Shown here: positions 17,711 through 25,808 of the stretch, piece by piece | Layout: the number at the start of each line of letters is the position of its first letter | Position numbering within the stretch: position 1 is the first letter of the stretch | NCBI RefSeq assembly: GCF_035916875.1 | Contig: NZ_JAXUHN010000040.1 | Location: 1-33,978 of the forward strand | Origin: Methylomicrobium sp035916875 | GTDB taxonomy: Bacteria > Pseudomonadota > Gammaproteobacteria > Methylococcales > Methylomonadaceae | Reading direction: 5' to 3' | DNA length: 33,978 nt | Made by a program: the position numbers and the translations under genes | The notes under the pieces: generated by a model | What the model saw: the letters and a program-made list of their open reading frames with translations, nothing else | Told to the model about the DNA's origin: nothing | The model's database searches: none

Positions 17711-18886
17711 ATGAAACGAATCCAGACAATCGAAGATCTCGCCATCAATGGCGCTCGACCAGCCTTTGACCAGCCTTTGCATGTGGGCAGGCCCAATATC
17801 GGCAGCCGCGAGACTTTTCTTAACTATGCGGAAGACATTTTTGACCGCCGTTGGCTGAGCAATAACGGCCCCTTGGTGCAGGAATTCGAACAGCGTGTCG
17901 CGGATTATCATGGCGTTAAACATTGTGTCGCGATTTGTAACGGCACCGTGGCCCTGGAGATTGCGATCCGCGCTTTGGGACTGACCGGCGAGGTCATCGT
18001 GCCATCCTACACTTTCATCGCCACCGCTCATGCGCTGCACTGGCAAGCGATTACTCCGGTCTTCGCCGATATTGATGAACGCACCCATACGCTGGACCCG
18101 GCCGCCGTTCGCAACATGATCACGCCTCGCACGACCGGAATTATCGGTGTCCATCTCTGGGGAAACAGCGCCCCGGTCGAAGAATTACAGGCGATTGCCG
18201 ATGAGTTCAACTTGAAATTAATGTTTGACGCCGCCCATGCGTTCGGTTGCTCCTATAAGGGTAAAATGATCGGCAGTTTCGGCTCTTGCGAAGTATTCAG
18301 CTTTCACGCAACCAAATTTTTCAATACTTTCGAAGGTGGCGCCGTCGTCACCAACGACGACGAGTTGGCCGAAACCATGCGATTGATGCGCAATTTCGGC
18401 TTTGCCGGCTTCGATAATGTTATTTATCCAGGAACCAACGGCAAGATGATCGAGATTGCCGCAGCCATGGGGTTGGTTAATTTTGACGCCATAGATGACG
18501 TAATTTCCGCCAATCGCCTTAACTACCAGACCTATCAAAAAGAGTTGTCAGGCCTGCCGGGTATAAGACTTTTATCTTTCGATGAGGCCGAACGCAATAA
18601 TTACCAGTACGTGGTGGTTCAAGTCGAATCGGATTGTCCGGTTAGCCGCGACCGGATTGTTGATGCCTTGCATGCGGAAAACGTTCTGGCCCGAAAATAT
18701 TTTTGGCCCGGATGTCATAAAATGAAGCCATACCGGGAACTGTTTCCTCATGCCGGCTTGCTGCTGCCGATTACTCAGAAAGTGGCGGACGGGGTGGTTG
18801 TGATGCCGACGGGGACAGCGATGGACGGTGAGATGGTTCGCGCCGTTGCGTCGATTATTCGCATTCTGGTCGGGAAGGGATCATGA
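17711..18886 (+). CDS. DegT/DnrJ/EryC1/StrS family PLP-dependent sugar aminotransferase
   Basis: This 391-residue enzyme is of normal length for nucleotide-sugar 4-ketose or 3-ketose aminotransferases. The PLP-binding lysine is K202 in FHATKFFNTFEGGA, with D173 and H176 in FDAAHAFG, and LSNNGPLVQEFE near the N-terminus. The FHATKxFNTFEGG block resembles the VioA/FdtB-like subgroup that aminates dTDP-4-keto-6-deoxyhexoses. That would require RmlA and RmlB, which are not in the window. The alternative is the UDP-4-keto-6-deoxy-GlcNAc made by the WbpM-like enzyme here. A hexapeptide acetyltransferase follows closely, as in many N-acylated amino-sugar pathways. Confidence 0.92.
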   Translation: MKRIQTIEDLAINGARPAFDQPLHVGRPNIGSRETFLNYAEDIFDRRWLSNNGPLVQEFEQRVADYHGVKHCVAICNGTVALEIAIRALGLTGEVIVPSYTFIATAHALHWQAITPVFADIDERTHTLDPAAVRNMITPRTTGIIGVHLWGNSAPVEELQAIADEFNLKLMFDAAHAFGCSYKGKMIGSFGSCEVFSFHATKFFNTFEGGAVVTNDDELAETMRLMRNFGFAGFDNVIYPGTNGKMIEIAAAMGLVNFDAIDDVISANRLNYQTYQKELSGLPGIRLLSFDEAERNNYQYVVVQVESDCPVSRDRIVDALHAENVLARKYFWPGCHKMKPYRELFPHAGLLLPITQKVADGVVVMPTGTAMDGEMVRAVASIIRILVGKGS

Positions 18887-18947
18887 ACTTTTTGTTGTCT
18901 GGCCGGATTGCCAAGGCGCGTCTTAATTTTAACGGTTCGGAAATCGT

Positions 18948-19505
18948 ATGGCCTGGCTGACAGAGGAGCAAATGACCATAATGGGATTTGCCGGTTTCGG
19001 CGGAAATGTCATGCTTTCCGATAAAGCGTCCTATTACAACTGTAAAAACATCCGATTTGGCAGCAACGTCAGGGTCGATGATTTTTGTGTATTATCCGCC
19101 GGCGACGGGGGTATCGAAATCGGCAGCTATGTCCATGTTGCGGTCTATTCCTGTTTGATCGGACGCGGAAAAATCCGGATTGGGGATTTCGCAAACCTGT
19201 CCTCGCGTGTCTCCGTGTATTCAAGCTCGGACGACTACAGCGGTTCCGCAATGACAAACCCGACCGTCCCCGAGTCATTGACCCATGTCCACCATGCCGA
19301 TGTCACAGTCGGACGGCATGTAATTATCGGTTCCGGATCGCTTGTTCTGCCCGGCGTCACCTTACAGGAAGGCGCAGCCGTCGGCGCGTTGAGCCTGGTT
19401 AAACGGGACTGTGGCGCCTTTGGAATTTACGCGGGCGTTCCCGCTGAACGTAAAGGCGAGCGTAAACGCGATCTGCTGGCGCTGGAGGCCCGACTTGCTC
19501 GTTGA
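18948..19505 (+). CDS. Hexapeptide-repeat (left-handed beta-helix) acyltransferase
   Basis: This 185-residue protein begins MAWLTEEQMTIMGFAGFGGN, matching the usual short helix before the beta-helix. It then shows hexapeptide repeats (IRFGSNVRVDDFCVLSAGDG, IEIGSYVHVAVYSCLIGRG, VTVGRHVIIGSGSLVLPGVT). A DDYSGSAMTNPTVP loop and H-rich HVHHADV are typical of galactoside/maltose O-acetyltransferase-like members. It likely transfers acetyl from acetyl-CoA to a sugar hydroxyl or amine. Placed 61 bases after the aminotransferase gene, it is a candidate for N-acetylating the amino sugar, although its loop looks more like the O-acetyl group. The 61-base gap has a 25-codon frame starting at the ATGA of the preceding stop, not supported as a gene. 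Confidence 0.9.
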   Translation: MAWLTEEQMTIMGFAGFGGNVMLSDKASYYNCKNIRFGSNVRVDDFCVLSAGDGGIEIGSYVHVAVYSCLIGRGKIRIGDFANLSSRVSVYSSSDDYSGSAMTNPTVPESLTHVHHADVTVGRHVIIGSGSLVLPGVTLQEGAAVGALSLVKRDCGAFGIYAGVPAERKGERKRDLLALEARLAR

Positions 19506-19571
19506 GCGGGAGTTAGCGATGGCAGGGTTGGCAAGTGCGAATGCGTCATTAGCGCTGCATATCAAACCAAG

Positions 19572-21035
19572 ATGACGGTATTACCCAAGAATATTGCCCA
19601 CGGCCTGGTTTGGAGCGCAGTCGACGTTTTTTTTCGCCAGGGCGTCCAGTTTGCTGTCCTGATCCTGATGGCACGTCTTCTGGCTCCGGAAGACTTCGGG
19701 GTGATTGCCTTGCTCGCCGTGTTTGTCGGTGTAGCAACCATTTTCATCGACGGCGGCTTCAGTTCGGCGCTCATCCAGAAGCAAAATACCACGCGCGTGG
19801 ACGAGTCGACGGTCTTTTATTTTAATCTGGCCATGGCGGTTTTGGTATCGTTGCTGCTTTGCGCGGTAGCGCCCTGGATAGCGGCGATCTTTGAGAAACC
19901 GATTTTACGCTATCTGAGCTACGCGATGGCGCTCAATCTATTCGTCAATGCCTTCGGTTCCATTCATACGGCATTGCTGACAAAAGAGCTGAACTTCAAA
20001 ATCATAGCGAAAGTCGGCGCAGTGTCTTCATTTGTATCGGGCTCCCTGGCGATAGTGCTGGCTCTGCAAGGATTTGGCGTATGGAGCCTGGCGGCACAGG
20101 CGTTGGCATCGGGTCTGCTTTCGACATTGCTGTTGTGGTTGTGGCATGCGTGGCGCCCGGCATGGTCATTCAGTTTTGCTTCTCTGCGTTCGTTTTTCAG
20201 ATTCGGCGGCTATTTGATGATCATAGGCATTGTCGACGTGCTGCATACCAATTTGTATTCGGTGCTGATCGGCAAGTACTACTCCGTACGCGCCGTCGGG
20301 TTTTATGACCGTGCACAGAAAACTCAGCTGTTGCCGGTTAATTTGCTGATGTTAATTATTAACCGCGTGGCGTTTTCCGCTTTTTCCGCCGCCGCCGAGG
20401 ATAAGGAACGGCTTGCGCGGGGATTACGCAAGGCACAACGGCTGATCATGTTTGTGAATATTCCGCTTTCGGTCATTATGATCGTGTTGGCGGAGCCGAT
20501 TGTTGTGACCCTGTTCGGCGAAAAGTGGCTGCCTAGCGCCCCTATCCTGCGGGTACTGGGTTTTGAGAGCTTGTTGTGGCCGATACACGTGCTTAATATC
20601 AATGTGCTCAAGGCGCAGGGTCGGTCCGACCTGTTTTTCAATATCATGCTGATCAAAAAGACCCTGGCCATCAGTCTGATTGTGGCGGGCAGTTTCTATG
20701 GCATCATTGCGATAGCCTGGGCGCAGGTGACCGCTTCGTTTTTTTCATTCGTGGTGAACGCCTATTACAGCAAGGTATTTCTTAATTACGGCGCGATCAA
20801 ACAACTGGGGGATCTGTTCCCTAACCTGGTTGCGGCGTTGCCCATGGGCCTGACGATGTGGCTGGTATCGGATGCCCTACACTGGCCATATTACCTGGAG
20901 CTATTGCTTGTTATATCTTCTGGCGGGGTGGTCTACCTGCTGGTATCTTACTGGCTGCGCTTGGCGGCGCTCCGGGAAATAATCGGACTGCTGCCATGGC
21001 AAAACAAACCAATGCTAACACCGGATGAGATTTGA
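19572..21035 (+). CDS. Wzx-type oligosaccharide flippase (MOP superfamily)
   Basis: This 487-residue, very hydrophobic protein has about 12-14 predicted membrane segments spread evenly. The N-terminus (HGLVWSAVDVFFRQGVQFAVLI...RLLAPEDFGVIALLAVFVG) is the familiar start of the polysaccharide-biosynthesis flippases of the WzxC/TuaB type. It is expected to turn undecaprenyl-diphosphate-linked oligosaccharide from the cytoplasmic to the periplasmic face of the inner membrane. It is the only transporter in the locus; no ABC transporter pair is seen, so export is inferred to follow the Wzx route. It ends just before the sulfotransferase start. Confidence 0.93.
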   Translation: MTVLPKNIAHGLVWSAVDVFFRQGVQFAVLILMARLLAPEDFGVIALLAVFVGVATIFIDGGFSSALIQKQNTTRVDESTVFYFNLAMAVLVSLLLCAVAPWIAAIFEKPILRYLSYAMALNLFVNAFGSIHTALLTKELNFKIIAKVGAVSSFVSGSLAIVLALQGFGVWSLAAQALASGLLSTLLLWLWHAWRPAWSFSFASLRSFFRFGGYLMIIGIVDVLHTNLYSVLIGKYYSVRAVGFYDRAQKTQLLPVNLLMLIINRVAFSAFSAAAEDKERLARGLRKAQRLIMFVNIPLSVIMIVLAEPIVVTLFGEKWLPSAPILRVLGFESLLWPIHVLNINVLKAQGRSDLFFNIMLIKKTLAISLIVAGSFYGIIAIAWAQVTASFFSFVVNAYYSKVFLNYGAIKQLGDLFPNLVAALPMGLTMWLVSDALHWPYYLELLLVISSGGVVYLLVSYWLRLAALREIIGLLPWQNKPMLTPDEI

Positions 21036-21037
21036 GG

Positions 21038-21706
21038 ATGATTGATTTTTTCAAAACGCAGATAAACAAAATGCTTTTCTTCAGAAGGCCCAAGATATTC
21101 TGCATAGGTGCAAACAAGACAGGCACAACTTCGATTGCAAAAGTCTTTCGCAATCTGGGACTTAAAGTCGGCAATCAGGGGCGTGCAGAGTGGCTGTTGC
21201 TCGACTGGGCGAGAAAGGATTACCGGCCAATCATAAACTATTGCCGTTGGGCGGAAGCCTATCAGGATATCCCATTCAGTTATCCCGATACCTATCGCGC
21301 CCTGGACACCGCCTTTCCGGGCTCGAAATTTATTCTGACGGTGCGTAATGACGCCGACGAGTGGTTTGAATCGCTGGTACGTTTCCATACCAAAGCTATC
21401 GGCAAGAACCGGATACCTACCGCAGATGATCTCCGCGAGTTTCCTTATTGCTACCGCGGTTTCCTCTGGGACGCGATGAGGCTACGCTACGGCGAAGACG
21501 AATCGCTGCTGTACGACCACGATTTATATACCCGCTGTTATGAAGAGCATAATATCGCGGTCCAGGACTATTTCAAGGATCGTCCTGGCGATCTGTTGGT
21601 GTTGAATGTCGCCGAACGAGATGCGATGGAGCGGCTGTTGACATTTTTGGGTTATCCTTATACCGGGCAAAAAATGCCGCACATGAACTCATCAAAAAAC
21701 CGGTAA
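21038..21706 (+). CDS. PAPS-dependent sulfotransferase family protein
   Basis: The product is 222 residues from the ATG at 21038, two bases after the flippase stop; an alternative TTG at 21032 would add two residues. The 5'-phosphosulfate-binding loop is at residues 24-32 (GANKTGTTS), and the 3'-phosphate-binding segment at about 98-112 (FILTVRNDADEWFES) has R103 and S112, the residues that contact the 3'-phosphate in this superfamily. No signal peptide or membrane segment is seen, so it should act in the cytoplasm on a lipid-linked sugar or nucleotide-linked glycan before flipping. It shares the locus with cysC (makes PAPS) and cysQ (degrades PAP), which supports a real sulfation role. The acceptor is unknown. 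Confidence 0.88.
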   Translation: MIDFFKTQINKMLFFRRPKIFCIGANKTGTTSIAKVFRNLGLKVGNQGRAEWLLLDWARKDYRPIINYCRWAEAYQDIPFSYPDTYRALDTAFPGSKFILTVRNDADEWFESLVRFHTKAIGKNRIPTADDLREFPYCYRGFLWDAMRLRYGEDESLLYDHDLYTRCYEEHNIAVQDYFKDRPGDLLVLNVAERDAMERLLTFLGYPYTGQKMPHMNSSKNR

Positions 21707-21747
21707 TTACAATCAATCGCACAAAACCCTGACTAGACGCTCTAGCC

Positions 21748-22839
21748 GTGAAAAATTTCTGTCTTTCTAAATTCCGGGAAGCCCCTCTGCCTGACGAACG
21801 GGAAGTGGTCGCCAAATGGACCGGTTCAAAACCGGTTGTTAGCGTGGTTTGCACGACCTACAACCACGAAGCCTATGTCGAGGATGCGATTCGCGGTTTT
21901 TTAATTCAAAAAACCGATTTTCCGTTCGAAATCGTTATACATGACGACGTCTCGACCGACAGCACTCAAAGCATCATTAATCGCTACGCTGCGGCATACC
22001 CGAATATCATCAAAACCGTGTTCCAGCAACAGAACCAGTACTCCCAAGGCGCTATGATTCTGATGCTGGCTTCAAGCTATGCGGCGGGCGACTATATCGC
22101 CTTTTGCGAAGGCGACGATTACTGGATCGCTACGGATAAACTCCAATCCCAGGTCGATGCGTTAAAAGAGATTCCGAATTGTGAAATGTGCTTCCACCCC
22201 GCCGTGATGACAAAAAACGAAGTACCCTATCAGGCTTTATTTTGCCGCAGGTCTGAGGGAAACCGTTTGTTCGACGTCGGGCCGATTATCCGATGCGGCG
22301 GCTCGTTCATGCCGACCGCATCAATGCTGATCAGGCGATCGTTTTTTGACCGTGCGTTTCGCGACGGCGGCTCGTTTTATCAGCGCTACATGATGGGATA
22401 TTTTTTCCAGATCCATTGCTCACTTCAGGGAGGCGCTTGTTATATTGACCGGCCAATGTCGGTTTACCGCAGCTTTTCCGAAGGATCGTGGACACAGACC
22501 ATCAGCCGGGATCAGGGGTTTTACAAGAAATGGGCGTCGAACTATCTGGAGGCCTTGCGCGAAACCGACCGAATGACCGGTTACGCTTACTCCAGCGATA
22601 TCGCGCTGTCGATCAGGCGCTGTCATTTAAGCGTTTTGAATAACATCGGCCTCGACCTTGCTTACAGGCGTGAATACTTTGTCAAAAACAGAAAATATCT
22701 GGGTGTCTTGGGCACGATCTTGTGGTTCTGCGTATTCCGGACGCCGGTGATTCATACGCTGTTTAAAAGAATCAGGTCGTTTTTGCAAACGTGTCGCAAA
22801 CAGAAAATGCAATCGAGGAGCGGAAATGTATCGGCCTGA
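21748..22839 (+). CDS. Glycosyltransferase family 2 (GT-A fold)
   Basis: This 363-residue protein has a GT2 domain starting at about residue 29 (KPVVSVVCTTYNHEAYVEDAIRGF), followed by FEIVIHDDVSTDST and the metal-binding segment FCEGDDYW at 119-126. The N-terminal LPDEREVVAKW matches homologues that carry a short lead-in. The start is a GTG with weak ribosome-binding signals, chosen because the family N-terminus begins there. A basic C-terminus (KRIRSFLQTCRKQKMQ) may associate with the membrane. It presumably adds one sugar of the repeat; donor and acceptor cannot be read from sequence. It follows the sulfotransferase by about 40 bases. Confidence 0.92.
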   Translation: MKNFCLSKFREAPLPDEREVVAKWTGSKPVVSVVCTTYNHEAYVEDAIRGFLIQKTDFPFEIVIHDDVSTDSTQSIINRYAAAYPNIIKTVFQQQNQYSQGAMILMLASSYAAGDYIAFCEGDDYWIATDKLQSQVDALKEIPNCEMCFHPAVMTKNEVPYQALFCRRSEGNRLFDVGPIIRCGGSFMPTASMLIRRSFFDRAFRDGGSFYQRYMMGYFFQIHCSLQGGACYIDRPMSVYRSFSEGSWTQTISRDQGFYKKWASNYLEALRETDRMTGYAYSSDIALSIRRCHLSVLNNIGLDLAYRREYFVKNRKYLGVLGTILWFCVFRTPVIHTLFKRIRSFLQTCRKQKMQSRSGNVSA

Positions 22840-22902
22840 CCTGGAAACCGCCTGCCCGGTCCAAAGCCTGTCCAAAGATTACGCTTTCGGTACGTACCGG
22901 AG

Positions 22903-24012
22903 ATGACCGCAAGCATGCGCATTTTTCTGAACGGCTATTACGGTTTTTCCAACCTCGGCGACGAAGCGCTGTTATGGACGTTATTGCGCGCTTTGCTGGC
23001 GCAGAGCGGGCCGTCAACCGAGTTTCTGATCCGCTCTGCGCAGCCGTTGCCGCTGCCGCCTGAGTTGCCGGCGGCCTGCAGACTGGTCGGCAACTCGCTG
23101 GCCGCGCTGGTTGAAGCCGCGCATGGCGCCGATCTGACCGTATTCGGAGGTGGCTCACAATTTCAGGATCATGGTCTCATCAGCAATCTTCGCTATTTCA
23201 TCAAGCCCTTGGTGGTAACGCTGGCGGCGCGGCGGTTGACGGCGATAGGCGTCAGTATCGGTCCTTTAGGCACATGGCCCGGCCGTATGCTCGCACACGG
23301 CATTTTGAGCAGGATGGATTCGATTCTAACCCGGGATGTCGCGTCATTCCGGTGCGCTGAGGAACTTGGCTGCCCGGTGCTGAATGCCTCCGACATCTGC
23401 TTTGCCGATTACCTGCAACTGCCCGCCGCAGCCAAATTTGAACGGGAGCCGTGTCTTGGCGTGTCGCTGCTGCCCCGGGCTTTGCTACTGGATAAGAATC
23501 AATCGGCTGACCGTTCCTGGCTTACGGTCTGGGCGGATGCCATGATGAAGCTTGCCGAAAGCAATCCCCAGTTCACTTTTTTGGGCGCGCCTTTTCAGCG
23601 CGGCGTCGATAATGCGGTCATCGATCAGGCATTCATGCGGATACCGACCAAACGCCGCCGTCTCGCCACCCTCGATCAGGGGCCGGAACAGGCGCTGGTT
23701 GAGTTGAATGCCTGCTCACATGTAGTCGCGATGCGATTTCACGCCCTGGTTTTTGCAACCCTGCTCGGAAAGCCGACGCTGATTCTCGATTACCATCCGA
23801 AGGTTAGACTGCTCGCAGAAGAGCTGGGGTATTCGCCGCACGCCATCCTCAGTCCGTCGCAATGGCATGACCCGGACAAGGTCGGTGCCGGACTGGCCGG
23901 CCTGATCAACGAGCCGGAAAAATACCTGCCTACGGTTGATGTACGGGGGGTGCGCAAGCACGCCCGCCGGCAGCTCGACATGGCACTCTCCAAGTGTGTG
24001 GGCAAAGCCTGA
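22903..24012 (+). CDS. Polysaccharide pyruvyl transferase family protein
   Basis: This 369-residue protein has the family start RIFLNGYYGFSNLGDEALLW, the glycine-rich DLTVFGGGSQFQD and the C-terminal block CSHVVAMRFHALVFATLLGKP, all typical of the CsaB/pyruvyl-transferase family. These enzymes use phosphoenolpyruvate to place a pyruvate ketal on a sugar, giving it a negative charge. Some members of the family have unproven chemistry. The start may instead be the ATG at 22915; GGAG lies directly before 22903 and 12 bases before 22915. Its stop overlaps the next start (TGATG). Confidence 0.9.
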   Translation: MTASMRIFLNGYYGFSNLGDEALLWTLLRALLAQSGPSTEFLIRSAQPLPLPPELPAACRLVGNSLAALVEAAHGADLTVFGGGSQFQDHGLISNLRYFIKPLVVTLAARRLTAIGVSIGPLGTWPGRMLAHGILSRMDSILTRDVASFRCAEELGCPVLNASDICFADYLQLPAAAKFEREPCLGVSLLPRALLLDKNQSADRSWLTVWADAMMKLAESNPQFTFLGAPFQRGVDNAVIDQAFMRIPTKRRRLATLDQGPEQALVELNACSHVVAMRFHALVFATLLGKPTLILDYHPKVRLLAEELGYSPHAILSPSQWHDPDKVGAGLAGLINEPEKYLPTVDVRGVRKHARRQLDMALSKCVGKA

Positions 24013-24854
24013 TGCAGCCTTCTTCCGTTCCGGTCAGCGTTGTCATTCCCTGCTATCGCTGCGCCGCCACGATCGGCCGCGCCGTGGCCTCGGTCGCGGC
24101 GCAGAGCGTGCAGGCCCGGGAAGTTATTGTGGTCGATGATTGCAGTACCGACGACACACTGGATAATTTGTATCGTCTCCAGAAAATGTATACGGAAGGA
24201 TGGATGAAAATTATCTCTCAAACCGTGAATGGAGGTCCCGGGACGGCTCGCAATGCCGGCTGGGATGCCGCAAGCCAGCCCTATATCGCCTTCCTGGACG
24301 CCGATGACACTTGGCACCCGGATAAACTGCGCATCCAGTATCAGGCCATGTGCGCAAATCCGGAAGTCGCGATCTCGGGCCACGCGTACAGTTGGTCTAT
24401 GGCTAGCCAGATGGCGCCGATAACTCCCGAAGAGCCCGGCATTAAAGCTATTAAGGCCTCTCATTTACTGTTAAAAAACAGGTTTTCCACCCCAACAGTC
24501 ATGTTGAAAAAGGATCTTCCCTTCAGGTTTATCGCGGGAAAAAGGTATTGCGAGGATTACGATCTCTGGCTGCAAATCGTCCTAAGTGGGTATAAAGCAA
24601 TATTCATCAATGCGCCTTTAACTTATCTTTTTAAAGCTCCGTATGGGGATAGCGGCTTGAGCGCTCAGCTAGCAAAAATGGAGCGCGGAGAATTAGAGGC
24701 TTATTTGCATTTATGCCGGAAAGATAAGATTAATATCTTCTTGCTGATGATTGTTGTATTTTGGTCAATAAGTAAATATTTACTACGTTTGGCCATTGTG
24801 CTGTTCAGAAACCGATTCTCCATGAAAAAATCAAGCTTGCAGGGACATTCATGA
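24012..24854 (+). CDS. Glycosyltransferase family 2
   Basis: The product is 280 residues from the ATG at 24012, which overlaps the preceding stop as TGATG and so looks translationally coupled. An upstream GTG at 23994 would lie within the preceding gene. The GT-A domain begins VPVSVVIPCYRCAATIGRAV, with EVIVVDDCSTDDT at about 38-49 and the metal-binding FLDADDTWHPDK at about 94-105. GGPGTARNAGWD is also conserved. A hydrophobic stretch near the C-terminus (about residues 239-265, NIFLLMIVVFWSISKYLL) suggests a membrane anchor. It likely adds a sugar to the lipid-linked intermediate. Its stop overlaps the next ATG (ATGA). Confidence 0.92.
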   Translation: MQPSSVPVSVVIPCYRCAATIGRAVASVAAQSVQAREVIVVDDCSTDDTLDNLYRLQKMYTEGWMKIISQTVNGGPGTARNAGWDAASQPYIAFLDADDTWHPDKLRIQYQAMCANPEVAISGHAYSWSMASQMAPITPEEPGIKAIKASHLLLKNRFSTPTVMLKKDLPFRFIAGKRYCEDYDLWLQIVLSGYKAIFINAPLTYLFKAPYGDSGLSAQLAKMERGELEAYLHLCRKDKINIFLLMIVVFWSISKYLLRLAIVLFRNRFSMKKSSLQGHS

Positions 24855-25795
24855 TCATCGCTGTTACCGGAGGCACGGGTTTTATCGGCAGACACTTGAT
24901 CGCCAGGCATTTGGCGCGGGGCGACGAAGTCCGCTACTTGACGCGCGGCAATCCTTTACCCGCCTTGGCTGGCGCTATCGCCTGCAAGGGCAACTTGAAT
25001 TCGCCTTCCCCTCACTTGCGAAAGTTTCTGGAGGGGACCGACGTTTTGTATCATTGCGCTGCCGAACTGCGCGATGAAGCGTTGATGCAGGCGACCAATG
25101 CGCAAGGGACGGCTAACTTGCTGGCCGCCGCTCGCGGCGAGATAACGCGCTGGGTGCAATTGAGCAGCACCGGCGTTTACGGTAATCCGCGGCACCAAAT
25201 CGTCAGCGAAAATTCAGCCATCGCTCCGGTCAACGCCTACGAACGCTCGAAAACGGAGGCCGATGCCTTGCTTACCCGGGCGGCCGCCGAGCAACAAATG
25301 GAATGCGTGCTGCTCAGGCCATCCAATGTATACGGCATCGACATGCCCAACCAATCGCTGTTCCAGATGGTCGGGATGATCGATAAAGGTCTATTCTTTT
25401 TTATCGGCAAGCCGGGCGCGGTTGCCAATTATATCCATGTAGAAAACGTCGTCGATGCCTTGATGTTGTGCGGCAAAGCGGATTTGCCTGCCAACGGTCA
25501 AGCTTATATAGTATCGGACCATTGCCCGCTCGAAGAGTTTGTCGACATCGTCGCGGTGGCTTTACACAAAAAGCCCGGCGCCTTGAGGCTGCCGGAATCG
25601 TGGGCGCGCGGTATAGCGGGCCTAGGGGCGAAACTCGCGAAATTTCCGTTGACCGCCTCCCGAATTGACGCGATGACCAATACAACGATTTACCAATCAG
25701 ATAAAATCGCCAGTGAATTAGGCTTTCGGCAGACGATTTCGATCCGCGAAGGCATTGCCGAATTGACCCGCCATTGGCAAACCCACAGACAATAA
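24851..25795 (+). CDS. NAD-dependent epimerase/dehydratase (extended SDR)
   Basis: This 314-residue protein has the Rossmann nucleotide-binding motif GGTGFIG at residues 7-13 and the catalytic set S106 (QLSSTGVYG), Y130 and K134 (AYERSKTEA). It belongs to the extended short-chain dehydrogenase family acting on nucleotide sugars, probably as a 4-epimerase or 4-reductase. The mid-protein segment VLLRPSNVYG is typical. It starts inside the stop of the upstream glycosyltransferase (ATGA overlap). The sequence differs enough from the 26959 gene that the two are likely to have different substrates. Confidence 0.9.
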   Translation: MIIAVTGGTGFIGRHLIARHLARGDEVRYLTRGNPLPALAGAIACKGNLNSPSPHLRKFLEGTDVLYHCAAELRDEALMQATNAQGTANLLAAARGEITRWVQLSSTGVYGNPRHQIVSENSAIAPVNAYERSKTEADALLTRAAAEQQMECVLLRPSNVYGIDMPNQSLFQMVGMIDKGLFFFIGKPGAVANYIHVENVVDALMLCGKADLPANGQAYIVSDHCPLEEFVDIVAVALHKKPGALRLPESWARGIAGLGAKLAKFPLTASRIDAMTNTTIYQSDKIASELGFRQTISIREGIAELTRHWQTHRQ

Positions 25796-25808
25796 AACCC
25801 TTTCTTTG

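Noticed and set aside
18883..18960. 25-codon frame starting at the ATGA of the aminotransferase stop
   Set aside because: Short, no ribosome-binding site of its own beyond coupling, no family. It may simply re-initiate and bring ribosomes to the next gene.
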